Shown in pieces: positions 1 through 6,444 of a stretch of 10,389 bases of DNA. How positions within the stretch are numbered: the first letter of the stretch is position 1; every line of letters starts with the position of its first letter. The notes under the pieces were generated by a model that saw only the letters and a program-made list of their open reading frames with translations, made no database searches and was not told the DNA's origin. The position numbers and the translations under genes are program-made. Source of the stretch: JBCBGF01 sp039820585 (lineage in GTDB: Bacteria; Pseudomonadota; Alphaproteobacteria; Rhodobacterales; Rhodobacteraceae); the NCBI GenBank assembly GCA_039820585.1, contig JBCBPV010000094.1, positions 1-10,389 on the forward strand. The letters are read 5' to 3'.

Positions 1-1087
1 GCCCTGGACCGGCGACTGGACGTTGCAGGTGATCCACGATGCCTTCGACCAGGCGGGCAAACCGATCCCCATGTCGCCCCGCAACGTGCTGCGGCGGGTG
101 GTGGAGATGTACGAGAAGAAGGGCTGGAAACCCATCGTCGCGCCGGAGATGGAGTTCTACCTTGTCGCCCGCAACATCGACCCGCGCCAACCCATCGAGG
201 CGATGATGGGCCGTACTGGGCGCCCGGCGGCGGCACGTCAGGCCTATTCGATGAGCGCGGTGGATGAATACGGCCCCGTAATCGACGACATTTATGATTT
301 CGCCGAGGCGCAGGGGTTTGAGATTGACGGCATCACCCAGGAAGGCGGGGCCGGTCAGGTGGAGATCAACCTGCGCCATGGCAGCCCGGTGAAACTGGCC
401 GATGAGGTGTTCTACTTCAAACGCCTGATCCGCGAGGCGGCGCTGCGGCACGATTGCTTTGCGACCTTCATGGCCAAGCCGATTGAGGGCGAGCCCGGCT
501 CGGCCATGCATATCCACCACTCGGTGATCGATATGAAGACGGGCAAGAACATCTTCTCGGGTCCGCAGGGCGGTGAGACGGACGCGTTCTTTCAGTTCAT
601 CGGGGGACTGCAAAAGCACCTGCCGCAGGTGGTCGCGATCATGGCACCTTATGTAAACAGCTATCGCAGGTATGTGAAGGATCACGCGGCGCCCATCAAC
701 CTGGCCTGGGGGCGGGACAACCGGACAACGGGCTTGCGCATTCCGATTTCTGAGCCGGAAGGCCGGCGGGTGGAGAACCGTTTGGCCGGGATGGATTGCA
801 ACCCGTACCTGGGCATCGCGGCGTCGCTGGCCTGTGGCTATCTGGGGCTGGTGAACGAGGAATGGGCGGGGCCGTCGTTCAAGGGCGATGCCTATGACGA
901 CGGCGAAGAAGACCTGCCCAAGGTGATGTTCGAGGCTTTGGACCTGTTTCGGGACGCCCCGGAGATGCGGGCCGTGTTAGGGGACCGGTTTTGTGAGGTC
1001 TATGAGATCGTGAAGCAGGCGGAGTATGACGAGTTCTTGCAGGTGATCTCACCCTGGGAACGCGAGCATTTGTTGCTGAACGTGTAA
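1..1087 (+). CDS. Glutamine synthetase-family ligase (GlnT/PuuA-like), 5'-truncated by window edge
   Basis: This is the C-terminal 360 or so residues of a glutamine synthetase-fold, ATP-dependent amide ligase. The frame is open to the left edge (codons start at base 2, reading PWTGDWTLQVIHD), so the true start lies outside and roughly 90 residues are missing compared with the usual 450 or so. Visible family motifs are EMEFYL near 146-163 and EGGAGQVEINL near 341-373 (metal-binding Glu residues), MHIHHS near 506-523 (ammonium/nucleotide-site His), NSYRRY near 656-673 and NRTTGLRIP near 720-745 (substrate Arg residues). The adenylylation-loop Tyr of classical GlnA is not evident, and the ending WEREHLLLNV resembles the PuuA/GlnA3-like branch, whose members join glutamate to amines such as putrescine. 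The substrate is therefore inferred and could be ammonia, a polyamine or another amine. A DegT-type aminotransferase gene follows 78 bp downstream on the same strand. Confidence 0.9.
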   Translation, partial: PWTGDWTLQVIHDAFDQAGKPIPMSPRNVLRRVVEMYEKKGWKPIVAPEMEFYLVARNIDPRQPIEAMMGRTGRPAAARQAYSMSAVDEYGPVIDDIYDFAEAQGFEIDGITQEGGAGQVEINLRHGSPVKLADEVFYFKRLIREAALRHDCFATFMAKPIEGEPGSAMHIHHSVIDMKTGKNIFSGPQGGETDAFFQFIGGLQKHLPQVVAIMAPYVNSYRRYVKDHAAPINLAWGRDNRTTGLRIPISEPEGRRVENRLAGMDCNPYLGIAASLACGYLGLVNEEWAGPSFKGDAYDDGEEDLPKVMFEALDLFRDAPEMRAVLGDRFCEVYEIVKQAEYDEFLQVISPWEREHLLLNV

Positions 1088-1132
1088 GCGTGGCTGTATT
1101 TCCCTCGCCAAACGCGCCTGAATATCGTACAG

Positions 1133-1159
1133 AAATCCCGAAAGTCACTTTCAGGATTT
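1133..1159 (+). promoter_or_regulatory. Inverted repeat over the aminotransferase ribosome-binding site
   Basis: Bases 1133-1144 (AAATCCCGAAAG) pair with 1148-1159 (CTTTCAGGATTT) in 11 of 12 positions around a 3-base loop (TCA). The only mismatch is C1139/A1153. The right arm contains AGGA (1153-1156), the likely Shine-Dalgarno of the gene starting at 1166. As RNA it could hide the ribosome-binding site. As DNA it could be an operator. As a weak terminator for the upstream ligase gene it has only a four-T run (1157-1160), most of it in the stem. Which role applies is not decidable from sequence. Confidence 0.55.
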
Positions 1160-1165
1160 TGAAAC

Positions 1166-2359
1166 ATGACCCTCGCCCCCAACACTTACACTGCCGAACC
1201 CATCCCAGACGCTGCCCGTGCAGAGGTGGAGCGGTTGCTCGCCACGGGCGATCTGTTCCGATACACCGCCGCCGCTGATGCGCCGGTCAGCCTGCTGGAG
1301 GCCGAGTTCGCGGACCTGATGGGAGCGAAATATGCACTGGCGGTGGCGTCGTGCTCTGCCGCATTGTTCCTGTCGATGAAGGCGCTTGGATTGAAACCGG
1401 GCGCGAAGGTGCTTATCCCGGCGTTTACGTTCGCCGCCGTCCCCTCGGCGGTGGTGCATGCGGAATGCGTGCCGGTCCTGGTGGAAGTGGGCGAGAACTA
1501 CCGCATCGATATGGCCGATTTCGAGGCCAAGCTGACCGGTGAGATCGACGCCGTGCTGATCAGCCATATGCGCGGCCATACCTCGGATATGGATGCGATC
1601 ATGCGGCTGGCAGATGCCGCCAGAGTGCCGGTGATCGAAGATGCGGCGCATTCGCTGGGCACTGTTTGGGACGGCCGGAAGATCGGCACGATCGGGCGCG
1701 TGGGGTGCTTTTCGTTCCAGTCCTACAAGCTGGTGAATGCGGGCGAAGGCGGGATCCTGATCACCGACGATGCGGAGCTGATCGCGAAAGCCGTTATCAT
1801 GTCAGGCGCCTATGAGCATAATTGGAAAAAGCATCCAGTTCTGCAGGACCATTTCGAGACGTGGCAGAACAAGCTGCCGCTTTACAACACGCGGCTCAAT
1901 AACCTGTCGGCGGCGATCATCCGGCCGCAACTGGGTGAGATTGCGCGGCGGGTGCGCGATGGGCGTGCGAACCATGACTATGTGGCGGGTCGACTGAATG
2001 CCTCGCCGTGGATTTCGGTGCCCGATCCGCTGGGGCAGGAAGAGCGCGCGCCGGATTCGATCCAGTTCAATCTGGTGGGGATGTCGGATGATGATGTCGC
2101 TGCATTCGCGAAGGTTGCCGGTCAGGCGGGCGTGAAGGTGCAGGTGTTTGGGATGTCGGCGGACAATGCGCGGGCGTTCTGGAACTGGCAGTTTCTGGGG
2201 GACGTGCCGGACCTGCCACAGACGCGGGCGATGCTGATGCGGGCCTGTGATGTGCGGCTGCCAGCACGCCTGACGGGGGCGGAGTGTGACTTCACCGCCG
2301 AGGTTCTGATGGGGGCTGCGGCCAAGGTGATGTCAGAGCACGCGAAGGCCGTCGCCTAG
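1166..2359 (+). CDS. DegT/DnrJ/EryC1/StrS-family PLP-dependent aminotransferase
   Basis: This 397-residue fold-type I aminotransferase is of normal family length. Family members act on nucleotide-sugar ketones or related carbonyl substrates, usually with glutamate as amino donor. The expected active-site parts are present. SCSAALFLS (residues 62-70) matches the cofactor phosphate-binding turn. IEDAAH has Asp159, which faces the pyridine nitrogen. FSFQSYKLVNAGEGG has Lys188 in the position of the Schiff-base lysine. YNTRLNNLSAAIIRPQL corresponds to the family's asparagine/arginine-containing subunit-contact segment. The ATG at 1166 is preceded by AGGA at 1153-1156, inside a strong inverted repeat. 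The ligase-family gene lies 78 bp upstream on the same strand, so the two may be co-transcribed. No sugar-nucleotide or glycosyltransferase genes are in view, so the sugar-aminotransferase role usual in this family is not supported by context. The 3' end overlaps the convergent LysR gene by 27 bp. Confidence 0.88.
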   Translation: MTLAPNTYTAEPIPDAARAEVERLLATGDLFRYTAAADAPVSLLEAEFADLMGAKYALAVASCSAALFLSMKALGLKPGAKVLIPAFTFAAVPSAVVHAECVPVLVEVGENYRIDMADFEAKLTGEIDAVLISHMRGHTSDMDAIMRLADAARVPVIEDAAHSLGTVWDGRKIGTIGRVGCFSFQSYKLVNAGEGGILITDDAELIAKAVIMSGAYEHNWKKHPVLQDHFETWQNKLPLYNTRLNNLSAAIIRPQLGEIARRVRDGRANHDYVAGRLNASPWISVPDPLGQEERAPDSIQFNLVGMSDDDVAAFAKVAGQAGVKVQVFGMSADNARAFWNWQFLGDVPDLPQTRAMLMRACDVRLPARLTGAECDFTAEVLMGAAAKVMSEHAKAVA

Positions 2360-3298
2360 CCAGGGCATTCTTTCTGTCGCGGGGCCGACGATCAGATCGG
2401 TCAAGAGCGGGCGCAGGCGGTCCGCCACCTGCCCCGGCATCTCGTGCAGCACGCCGCGCCGCGCGATGAGTGAGATCGTGCGCGACATCGGCGCCATCGG
2501 CAGCGCGATTACATCCACCTTGTCGCGGAAACGTTCGGCGCGGAGATAGCCCAGCGGCGTCATGATCGACCAACCCGCCCCGCTGGCCACCATCGACAAG
2601 ATCGCGTGGTAGCTGTCGAGTTCGAACCGGTGGTCGAGGGTCAGGTTTTGCCGCGCGAGGTGGGCGGCGATCTGGCGGCCCATGAGGTGGCGCTTGGTGT
2701 AGCGGATGAGCGGCATCGGGCGGAGGGTGGTGAGCGGGTCGTCGGAGCCATCCACCGCGCCCTTGGGCACGGCCGCGATGAAGGGCTCTTCCAACAGCGG
2801 ATGCACCTCGGCCCAACTGCCCACGGCGGCGGTTTCAGCGGCAACGATGACGTCGAGCACGCGGGTTTCCAACAGATCGTACAGACGATGGCTCGCACCG
2901 GTCTCCAGCAGAAACCGCGTGCCGCTGAGCGTATCGCCCATCTCGGCCAGAAGTTGGGGTGTCACGTCGGCGTCGAAATCCTCGATCATGCCAAGGTTGA
3001 AGCGCGACAAGCGCGACAGGTCGTTCATGGCCAGTTCTGCGCGGGCTTCTGCGGCTTCGTTCAGGATCGTTTGGGCGCGGAGGAGGAAGACACCGCCGGC
3101 GGGCGTCAGCGCCAGGGGCCGCGCGCTGCGATCCACAAGCTGGGTGCCAAGGGCAGTTTCAAGGTTGCTGAGTTGCTGGCTGATGGCCGACGGCGAGGCC
3201 CCCAGCCGCCGCGCTGCGGCAGAGATTGAGCGTTCTTCCGCAGCGGCGGCAAACACCTCTACCCCCCACAGCGAAATTCTACCCGGAGCGTCGACCAT
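2333..3298 (-). CDS. LysR-family transcriptional regulator
   Basis: This 321-residue protein has the standard LysR layout. An N-terminal winged helix-turn-helix covers about residues 10-70, with the core at 24-51 (SISAAARRLGASPSAISQQL followed by SNLETALG). The typical RPLALTPAG wing follows, then a linker helix rich in Ala and Glu, then an effector-binding domain to the C terminus. The ATG at 3298 gives the normal LysR N terminus but has no clear Shine-Dalgarno. It lies only 25 bp after the phaR stop codon on the same strand, so translation may depend on phaR read-through. Its 3' end overlaps the convergent aminotransferase gene by 27 bp. LysR proteins often control a neighbouring divergent gene, but here the neighbours are convergent or upstream, so its target is unknown. 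Confidence 0.9.
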   Translation of the reverse strand: MVDAPGRISLWGVEVFAAAAEERSISAAARRLGASPSAISQQLSNLETALGTQLVDRSARPLALTPAGGVFLLRAQTILNEAAEARAELAMNDLSRLSRFNLGMIEDFDADVTPQLLAEMGDTLSGTRFLLETGASHRLYDLLETRVLDVIVAAETAAVGSWAEVHPLLEEPFIAAVPKGAVDGSDDPLTTLRPMPLIRYTKRHLMGRQIAAHLARQNLTLDHRFELDSYHAILSMVASGAGWSIMTPLGYLRAERFRDKVDVIALPMAPMSRTISLIARRGVLHEMPGQVADRLRPLLTDLIVGPATERMPWLGDGLRVL

Positions 3299-3308
3299 GG
3301 GGCGCGAT

Positions 3309-3322
3309 CCCGCGCGTGCGGG
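3309..3322 (-). other. Short GC hairpin between phaR and the LysR gene
   Basis: CCCGC (3309-3313) and GCGGG (3318-3322) are perfect complements around a 4-base loop, immediately after the phaR stop (TAA, complement of 3324-3326). There is no T run on the minus strand afterwards, so it is unlikely to be a complete intrinsic terminator. It may slow ribosomes or polymerase, or have no role. Confidence 0.3.
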
Positions 3323-3323
3323 G

Positions 3324-3878
3324 TTACTTGGTCATCTTCGCCAGTTGCGCCTGCAGATCGGCGAGCTGGCGTTTGATGGTATCAAGGTCATCTTCCTTGC
3401 CACCCTCTTCGTCATCCTCATGCATGCCACCGGGCGCCGACCAGCCGGACACACCGCCAGTCATCGCCTTGATGAACGCCGCCTGCTGGGCCTTCATCGC
3501 ATCATAGCCGGGCATCGCCGCCATGGGATTGGCGAGGTTTTCGATCATCTTTGACTGGCCGTCGCGCAGCATCTCAAAGCTCATGGCCAGAAACTCGGGC
3601 ACGACGGAATGGGCCTGGGTGCTGTAGCTGCGCACGAGGTCGGTAAGCACACCCAGCGGCAGGACGTTTTCGCCCCGGCTTTCATGTTCGGCAATGATCT
3701 GCAGAAGGTATTGGCGGGTCAGGTCGTCGCCGGATTTCAGATCAACGATCTGCACCTCGCGCCCGTCGCGGATAAAGGACGCGATGTCTTCCAGCGTTAC
3801 GTAATCACTGGTCTCGGTGTTATACAGACGGCGGCTGGCGTAGCGCTTGATCAGCAGCGGTGCAGGGCTATCGGCCAC
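3324..3878 (-). CDS. phaR: PhaR, polyhydroxyalkanoate-responsive repressor
   Basis: PhaR represses phasin and other PHA genes and is released when it binds nascent polymer. The N-terminal DNA-binding domain spans about residues 9-65 and carries the family signature IKRYASRRLYNTETSDYVTL, followed by IVDLKSGDDLTRQYLLQII. A second PHB-accumulation domain follows at about 70-115 (GVLTDLVRSYSTQAHSVVPEFL). Then come a Gly/acidic linker (HEDDEEGGKEDD) and a short C-terminal heptad-like helix (IKRQLADLQAQLAKM). I chose the GTG at 3878, giving 184 residues, because GGGAGG (3890-3885) sits 6 bases ahead of it. The in-frame ATG at 3911 lacks an evident Shine-Dalgarno and lies inside a PhaR-type operator. 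The gene is downstream of phaP, separated by a terminator, and probably has its own autoregulated promoter. A LysR gene follows after 25 bp. Confidence 0.93.
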   Translation of the reverse strand: MADSPAPLLIKRYASRRLYNTETSDYVTLEDIASFIRDGREVQIVDLKSGDDLTRQYLLQIIAEHESRGENVLPLGVLTDLVRSYSTQAHSVVPEFLAMSFEMLRDGQSKMIENLANPMAAMPGYDAMKAQQAAFIKAMTGGVSGWSAPGGMHEDDEEGGKEDDLDTIKRQLADLQAQLAKMTK

Positions 3879-3882
3879 GGCG

Positions 3883-3890
3883 CACCTCCC
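3883..3890 (-). promoter_or_regulatory. Ribosome-binding site that fixes the phaR start at GTG
   Basis: The minus strand reads GGGAGGTG here, six bases from the end of GGGAGG to the GTG at 3878. The site lies inside the longer reading frame that begins at the ATG at 3911. It therefore argues that the first 11 codons of that longer frame are untranslated leader. Confidence 0.7.
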
Positions 3891-3892
3891 GG

Positions 3893-3911
3893 TTTTTTTG
3901 CAGTGCAGCAT
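3893..3911 (-). promoter_or_regulatory. PhaR-type operator ahead of phaR (autoregulation)
   Basis: The minus strand reads ATGCTGCACTGCAAAAAAA. The core, two TGCA-containing units followed by an A run, is nearly the same as the box between phaC and phaZ (ATGCTGCACCTGCAAAA), which differs by one inserted C. PhaR proteins of Paracoccus and Rhodobacter are known to bind TGC-rich sites. The position 15 or more bases upstream of the GTG start suits autorepression. Binding itself is inferred. Confidence 0.6.
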
Positions 3912-3965
3912 AGCTTACGGGGAAGTGGTGGAAAAAGAAAGGGTGGCTGAACGCACACGAAAAAG

Positions 3966-3988
3966 GGCGGGCCATGAGGGCCCGCCCA
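3966..3988 (-). terminator. Rho-independent terminator after phaP
   Basis: GGGCGGGCC (3966-3974) and GGCCCGCCC (3980-3988) form a perfect 9-bp GC stem with a 5-base loop. On the minus strand the stem is followed by five T (complement of 3961-3965), 54 bases or so after the phaP stop. The A run on the other side (3989-3994) would also give a T run upstream on the minus strand. The element separates phaP transcription from phaR. No plus-strand gene ends near it. Confidence 0.88.
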
Positions 3989-4041
3989 AAAAATGACGCC
4001 GACAGGGAGGGTATCGGCAATCAGAACTCGTTACCCCACCG

Positions 4042-4485
4042 TTACTTGGCTGTGGCTTTCTTCGCAGCAGCGGTCACGTCGGCCGTTGCTTTTTTGACAG
4101 CGGCAGTGGCGTCTTCCGACATATCCTTGCCAGCGGCCAGCATCAGTTCAACCGTTTCCATCTGAACCTTCTTGGCGACTTCGGCGAAGGCAGCCATGTT
4201 TTCAGCTGCCATCTCAGCCTGGGCTGATGCGAAATCGGTTACGGCCTTGCCGTAATCCGCCGGCTCTTCCTTGACCGCGGCGACCGTACCCATCTTTCCG
4301 ATGGTGTCCTTTGTCCACTTCGAGGAAATCTCGGTCGACTTCTCGGCAGCTTCCAGAGCCACCTTCGACATCTTCTCAGCCAGCGCAGCTTGCGTCTTGT
4401 ATGCTTCCTGCATGGCGCTCGTGTCGACGGGGAATGAGCCCATCATGTCTTGGAAAACCTTGGTGTAGTCTTGCGCTTTAGCCAT
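4042..4485 (-). CDS. phaP: Phasin (PHA granule-associated protein)
   Basis: This 147-residue, Ala/Lys/Glu-rich protein lacks cysteine, signal peptide and membrane segments, and is predicted to be almost all amphipathic helix, as expected for phasins that coat PHA granules. The start MAKAQDYTKVFQDMMGSFPVD and the central helix with KWTKDTIGKMG are phasin-like. The ATG at 4485 has AGGAG (4499-4495) at 9 bases. The C-terminal 21 residues (127-147) are low complexity, with KKATA occurring twice (131-135 and 142-146), and recall the Lys/Ala tails of DNA-binding phasins such as PhaF, though much shorter. Upstream is a predicted promoter overlaid with PhaR-type boxes, and downstream a strong terminator, so it can be expressed as a single abundant transcript, apart from any read-through from phaC. 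Confidence 0.92.
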   Translation of the reverse strand: MAKAQDYTKVFQDMMGSFPVDTSAMQEAYKTQAALAEKMSKVALEAAEKSTEISSKWTKDTIGKMGTVAAVKEEPADYGKAVTDFASAQAEMAAENMAAFAEVAKKVQMETVELMLAAGKDMSEDATAAVKKATADVTAAAKKATAK

Positions 4486-4507
4486 TTTCTTTCTCCTGAG
4501 CTAACCT

Positions 4508-4521
4508 GCGGGAAGCCCCGC
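4508..4521 (-). other. GC hairpin in the phaP 5' leader
   Basis: GCGGG (4508-4512) and CCCGC (4517-4521) form a 5-bp stem with a 4-base loop. It lies just upstream of the phaP Shine-Dalgarno (4499-4495), within the predicted leader. Hairpins at this position can stabilise an abundant mRNA or tune translation. No function is shown. Confidence 0.35.
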
Positions 4522-4524
4522 TTT

Positions 4525-4537
4525 CTGCGACTGCAAA
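4525..4537 (-). promoter_or_regulatory. Third PhaR-like box, near the phaP transcription start
   Basis: The plus strand reads CTGCGACTGCAAA: two CTGC units in direct orientation ending in an A run. This resembles the phaR-side box (CTGCACTGCAAA on its minus strand) but is less perfect. It covers the expected start of transcription for the promoter at 4567-4539. It is the weakest of the five boxes. Confidence 0.35.
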
Positions 4538-4538
4538 C

Positions 4539-4567
4539 AATATGCCTGCTGCAGCGCGGCATTTCAA
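4539..4567 (-). promoter_or_regulatory. Predicted sigma-70 promoter of phaP
   Basis: On the minus strand, TTGAAA (4567-4562, 5 of 6 to the -35 consensus) is followed after exactly 17 bases by CATATT (4544-4539, 4 of 6 to the -10 consensus). Transcription would start near 4531, giving a leader of about 45 bases. The 17-base spacer is filled by a PhaR-type box, a typical arrangement for steric repression. Confidence 0.5.
4547..4561. promoter_or_regulatory. PhaR-type operator inside the phaP promoter
   Basis: TGCTGCAGCGCGGCA differs in one base of 15 from the perfect palindromic box at 4577-4591, and lies exactly 30 bp from it, close to three helical turns. It therefore sits on the same DNA face. 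It occupies the spacer between the predicted -35 and -10. It is one mismatch from the CTGC-N3-GCAG pattern reported for Rhodobacter/Paracoccus PhaR. Confidence 0.6.
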
Positions 4568-4575
4568 GAGATTTG

Positions 4576-4592
4576 TTGCTGCAGCGCAGCAA
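4576..4592. promoter_or_regulatory. Perfect palindromic PhaR operator upstream of phaP
   Basis: TTGCTGCAGCGCAGCAA has 7-base arms around AGC and contains CTGC-AGC-GCAG, an exact match to the CTGC-N3-GCAG site known for PhaR of Rhodobacter and Paracoccus. It lies just upstream of the predicted -35 of phaP. On the plus strand it is followed by seven T, which imitates a terminator, but no plus-strand transcript ends here. Confidence 0.75.
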
Positions 4593-4620
4593 TTTTTTTA
4601 TTCTGATTATTTACAAATGG

Positions 4621-6426
4621 TTATGCACCAACCACATAGGTGCCAGGCGCCGGAGCCAGCACTTTGTGCTGCGCATCGCCCGGCGTGCGGGCCGGAATTT
4701 GCTTGCCCGATCGCTTGGACAACCACCCTTCCCACCGGGGCCACCACGATCCGTCGTTGAAGGTCGCGCCCTGTTGCCAGGCGTCGGGCTCAAGGGTCAG
4801 ATCGTCGTTTGTGTAGTGGCCGTATTTCTTTTTGGTGGGCGGGTTCACGATGCCCGCGATATGACCGGATTCCGAAAGAATGAATGTCTTCGACCGCGAC
4901 CCCATCTGGCGCACGCCATTATAGCTCGACGTCCAGGCGGCGATATGGTCGGTCTCGCACGCAATGGCGCAGACCGGGACTTTGACGTCCTTGATCGACA
5001 GGGTTTCGCCGCATAGCGGAAAGCCTGTGGTGGCAAACTTGTCGCCCTGACACAGGCCGCGCAGATACTCGACCGCCATGCGCGCAGGCAGGTTCGTACC
5101 GTCACCGTTCCAGTACAGCAGATCAAACGCGGGCGGGTTTTCCCCCATCATGTAGCTGCGGATGGCCGGGCCATAGACCAGGTCATTGGAGCGCAGGAAG
5201 CTGAACGTTCGGCTCATGAAGAAAGAGTCGAGGATGCCATGTTCGCTGACCTCAGCCTCGATCCCGTCAACGAAGTCATCGTCCAGGAAGACGCCCACTT
5301 CGCCCTGATCCGAGAAATCGGTAAGCGTGGTAAAGAAGGTCGCGGACTTGACCGAAGCATCACCCCGCTTGGCCATCAGCGCCAATGTCAGAGACAAGGT
5401 GGTGCCCGCGATGCAATAGCCGACGGTGTTCACCTTCTTCTCGCCGGTGATCTTTTTCACCTCGTCGATCACAGTCAGATACCCCTCTTCGACATAGTGA
5501 TCCATGCCCACATCGGCATAGCTGGGATCGGGGTTTTTCCAGCTGACGACGAAGAGCGTATAGCCCTGATCGACGATCCATTTGATCAAGCTGTTTTTCG
5601 GTTTCAGGTCGAGGATGTAGAACTTGTTGATCCAGGGCGGGAAGATCACCAACGGTGTTTGATGGACAGTCTTGGTGGTCGGCGCATATTGGATCAACTC
5701 GAACATCCGGTTGCGGTATACCACCGCACCTTCCGTAGTGGCGAGGTTCTGACCGACATGGAACGCGTCCTTGTCGGCGAGCGTGACCACCACATCGCCA
5801 TCGTTCGCCTCGAGATCACGCACCAGGTTCTCCAGCCCGTGGACCAGGCTTTCACCATCGGTTTCCACCGCGCGGGTCAGCGCCTCGGGGTTGGTCCCGA
5901 GAAAGTTCGTGGGGCTGAACATGTCGATGATCTGGCGGCTGAAATATTCGACCCTCCGTTTTTCCTTCTCGTCCAGTCCGTCGATGTCGTGAACCGCTTG
6001 CTCCATCGCTTCGGCGTTCATAAGGTATTGTTGTTTAATGAAATTAAAGTAGGGATGGCTTTGCCAAAGCGGGTTGGAAAACCGCCGGTCGCCGGGCGTT
6101 TCATCACTTGGCGCCTCAAGGCGTCCTCCCGCCAGTGCCTGTTGCGCCTCAACATAGTGCTTCAGGGATTTGCCCCAAAAGCTGATCTGATGTTCGAGGA
6201 TCTTTGAGGGGTTTGACATCATTTCAGACATGTAGGCAGCCGCCGCCTTCATGTACAAATCCTGCCCTGGGCCCTGCAAACTCGATGGCACCGTCTTCTT
6301 GCGAGAGAATGCCGTGACCAGGCGCGATGACAGCTCTTCCACCTTGGCGAGGTTCTCGTTCAGCCGCTCCAGTTGCTCCGATTGCGCCGCCTCGCTCAGG
6401 GCGTCGTCAGTTTCTTTTGTTGTCAT
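4621..6426 (-). CDS. phaC: Class I poly(3-hydroxyalkanoate) synthase
   Basis: PhaC polymerises (R)-3-hydroxyacyl-CoA, mainly 3-hydroxybutyryl-CoA, into PHA on the granule surface, releasing CoA. At 601 residues it has class I length. The N-terminal half contains the synthase N-domain (YFNFIKQQYLMNAEAM about 126-141; FLGTNPEAL 175-183; VIFPPWINKFYILDL 260-274). The alpha/beta-hydrolase catalytic domain has the lipase-like box GYCIAG with nucleophile Cys338, Asp493 in CETDHIAAW and His522 in SESGHIAGIVNPP, matching the Cys-Asp-His triad known from Cupriavidus PhaC. The ATG at 6426 has GGAAAG (6438-6433) six bases ahead. phaP follows on the same strand after 135 bp that hold a separate promoter. 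phaZ is divergent upstream. No phaA or phaB gene is in view, so the monomer supply is encoded elsewhere. Confidence 0.97.
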   Translation of the reverse strand: MTTKETDDALSEAAQSEQLERLNENLAKVEELSSRLVTAFSRKKTVPSSLQGPGQDLYMKAAAAYMSEMMSNPSKILEHQISFWGKSLKHYVEAQQALAGGRLEAPSDETPGDRRFSNPLWQSHPYFNFIKQQYLMNAEAMEQAVHDIDGLDEKEKRRVEYFSRQIIDMFSPTNFLGTNPEALTRAVETDGESLVHGLENLVRDLEANDGDVVVTLADKDAFHVGQNLATTEGAVVYRNRMFELIQYAPTTKTVHQTPLVIFPPWINKFYILDLKPKNSLIKWIVDQGYTLFVVSWKNPDPSYADVGMDHYVEEGYLTVIDEVKKITGEKKVNTVGYCIAGTTLSLTLALMAKRGDASVKSATFFTTLTDFSDQGEVGVFLDDDFVDGIEAEVSEHGILDSFFMSRTFSFLRSNDLVYGPAIRSYMMGENPPAFDLLYWNGDGTNLPARMAVEYLRGLCQGDKFATTGFPLCGETLSIKDVKVPVCAIACETDHIAAWTSSYNGVRQMGSRSKTFILSESGHIAGIVNPPTKKKYGHYTNDDLTLEPDAWQQGATFNDGSWWPRWEGWLSKRSGKQIPARTPGDAQHKVLAPAPGTYVVGA

Positions 6427-6444
6427 CGGTAACTTTCCGGGTTA

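Noticed and set aside
2606..3229. Long plus-strand open frame of 207 codons opposite the LysR gene
   Set aside because: It mirrors the LysR coding frame in high-GC DNA, has no recognisable domain, and the LysR frame on the other strand is unmistakable.
3345..3360. CTGCAG-containing stretches inside coding sequence considered as further PhaR boxes
   Set aside because: Single CTGCAG hexamers are expected by chance in GC-rich codons and lack the second half-site seen in the intergenic boxes.
4576..4599. Hairpin plus seven T on the plus strand, looking like an intrinsic terminator
   Set aside because: No plus-strand gene ends here. On the minus strand, where phaC ends, no T run follows the stem. 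The palindrome fits a PhaR operator exactly.
5239..6207. 322-codon plus-strand frame opposite phaC
   Set aside because: It is a shadow of the PHA synthase, whose catalytic residues are all intact on the minus strand.
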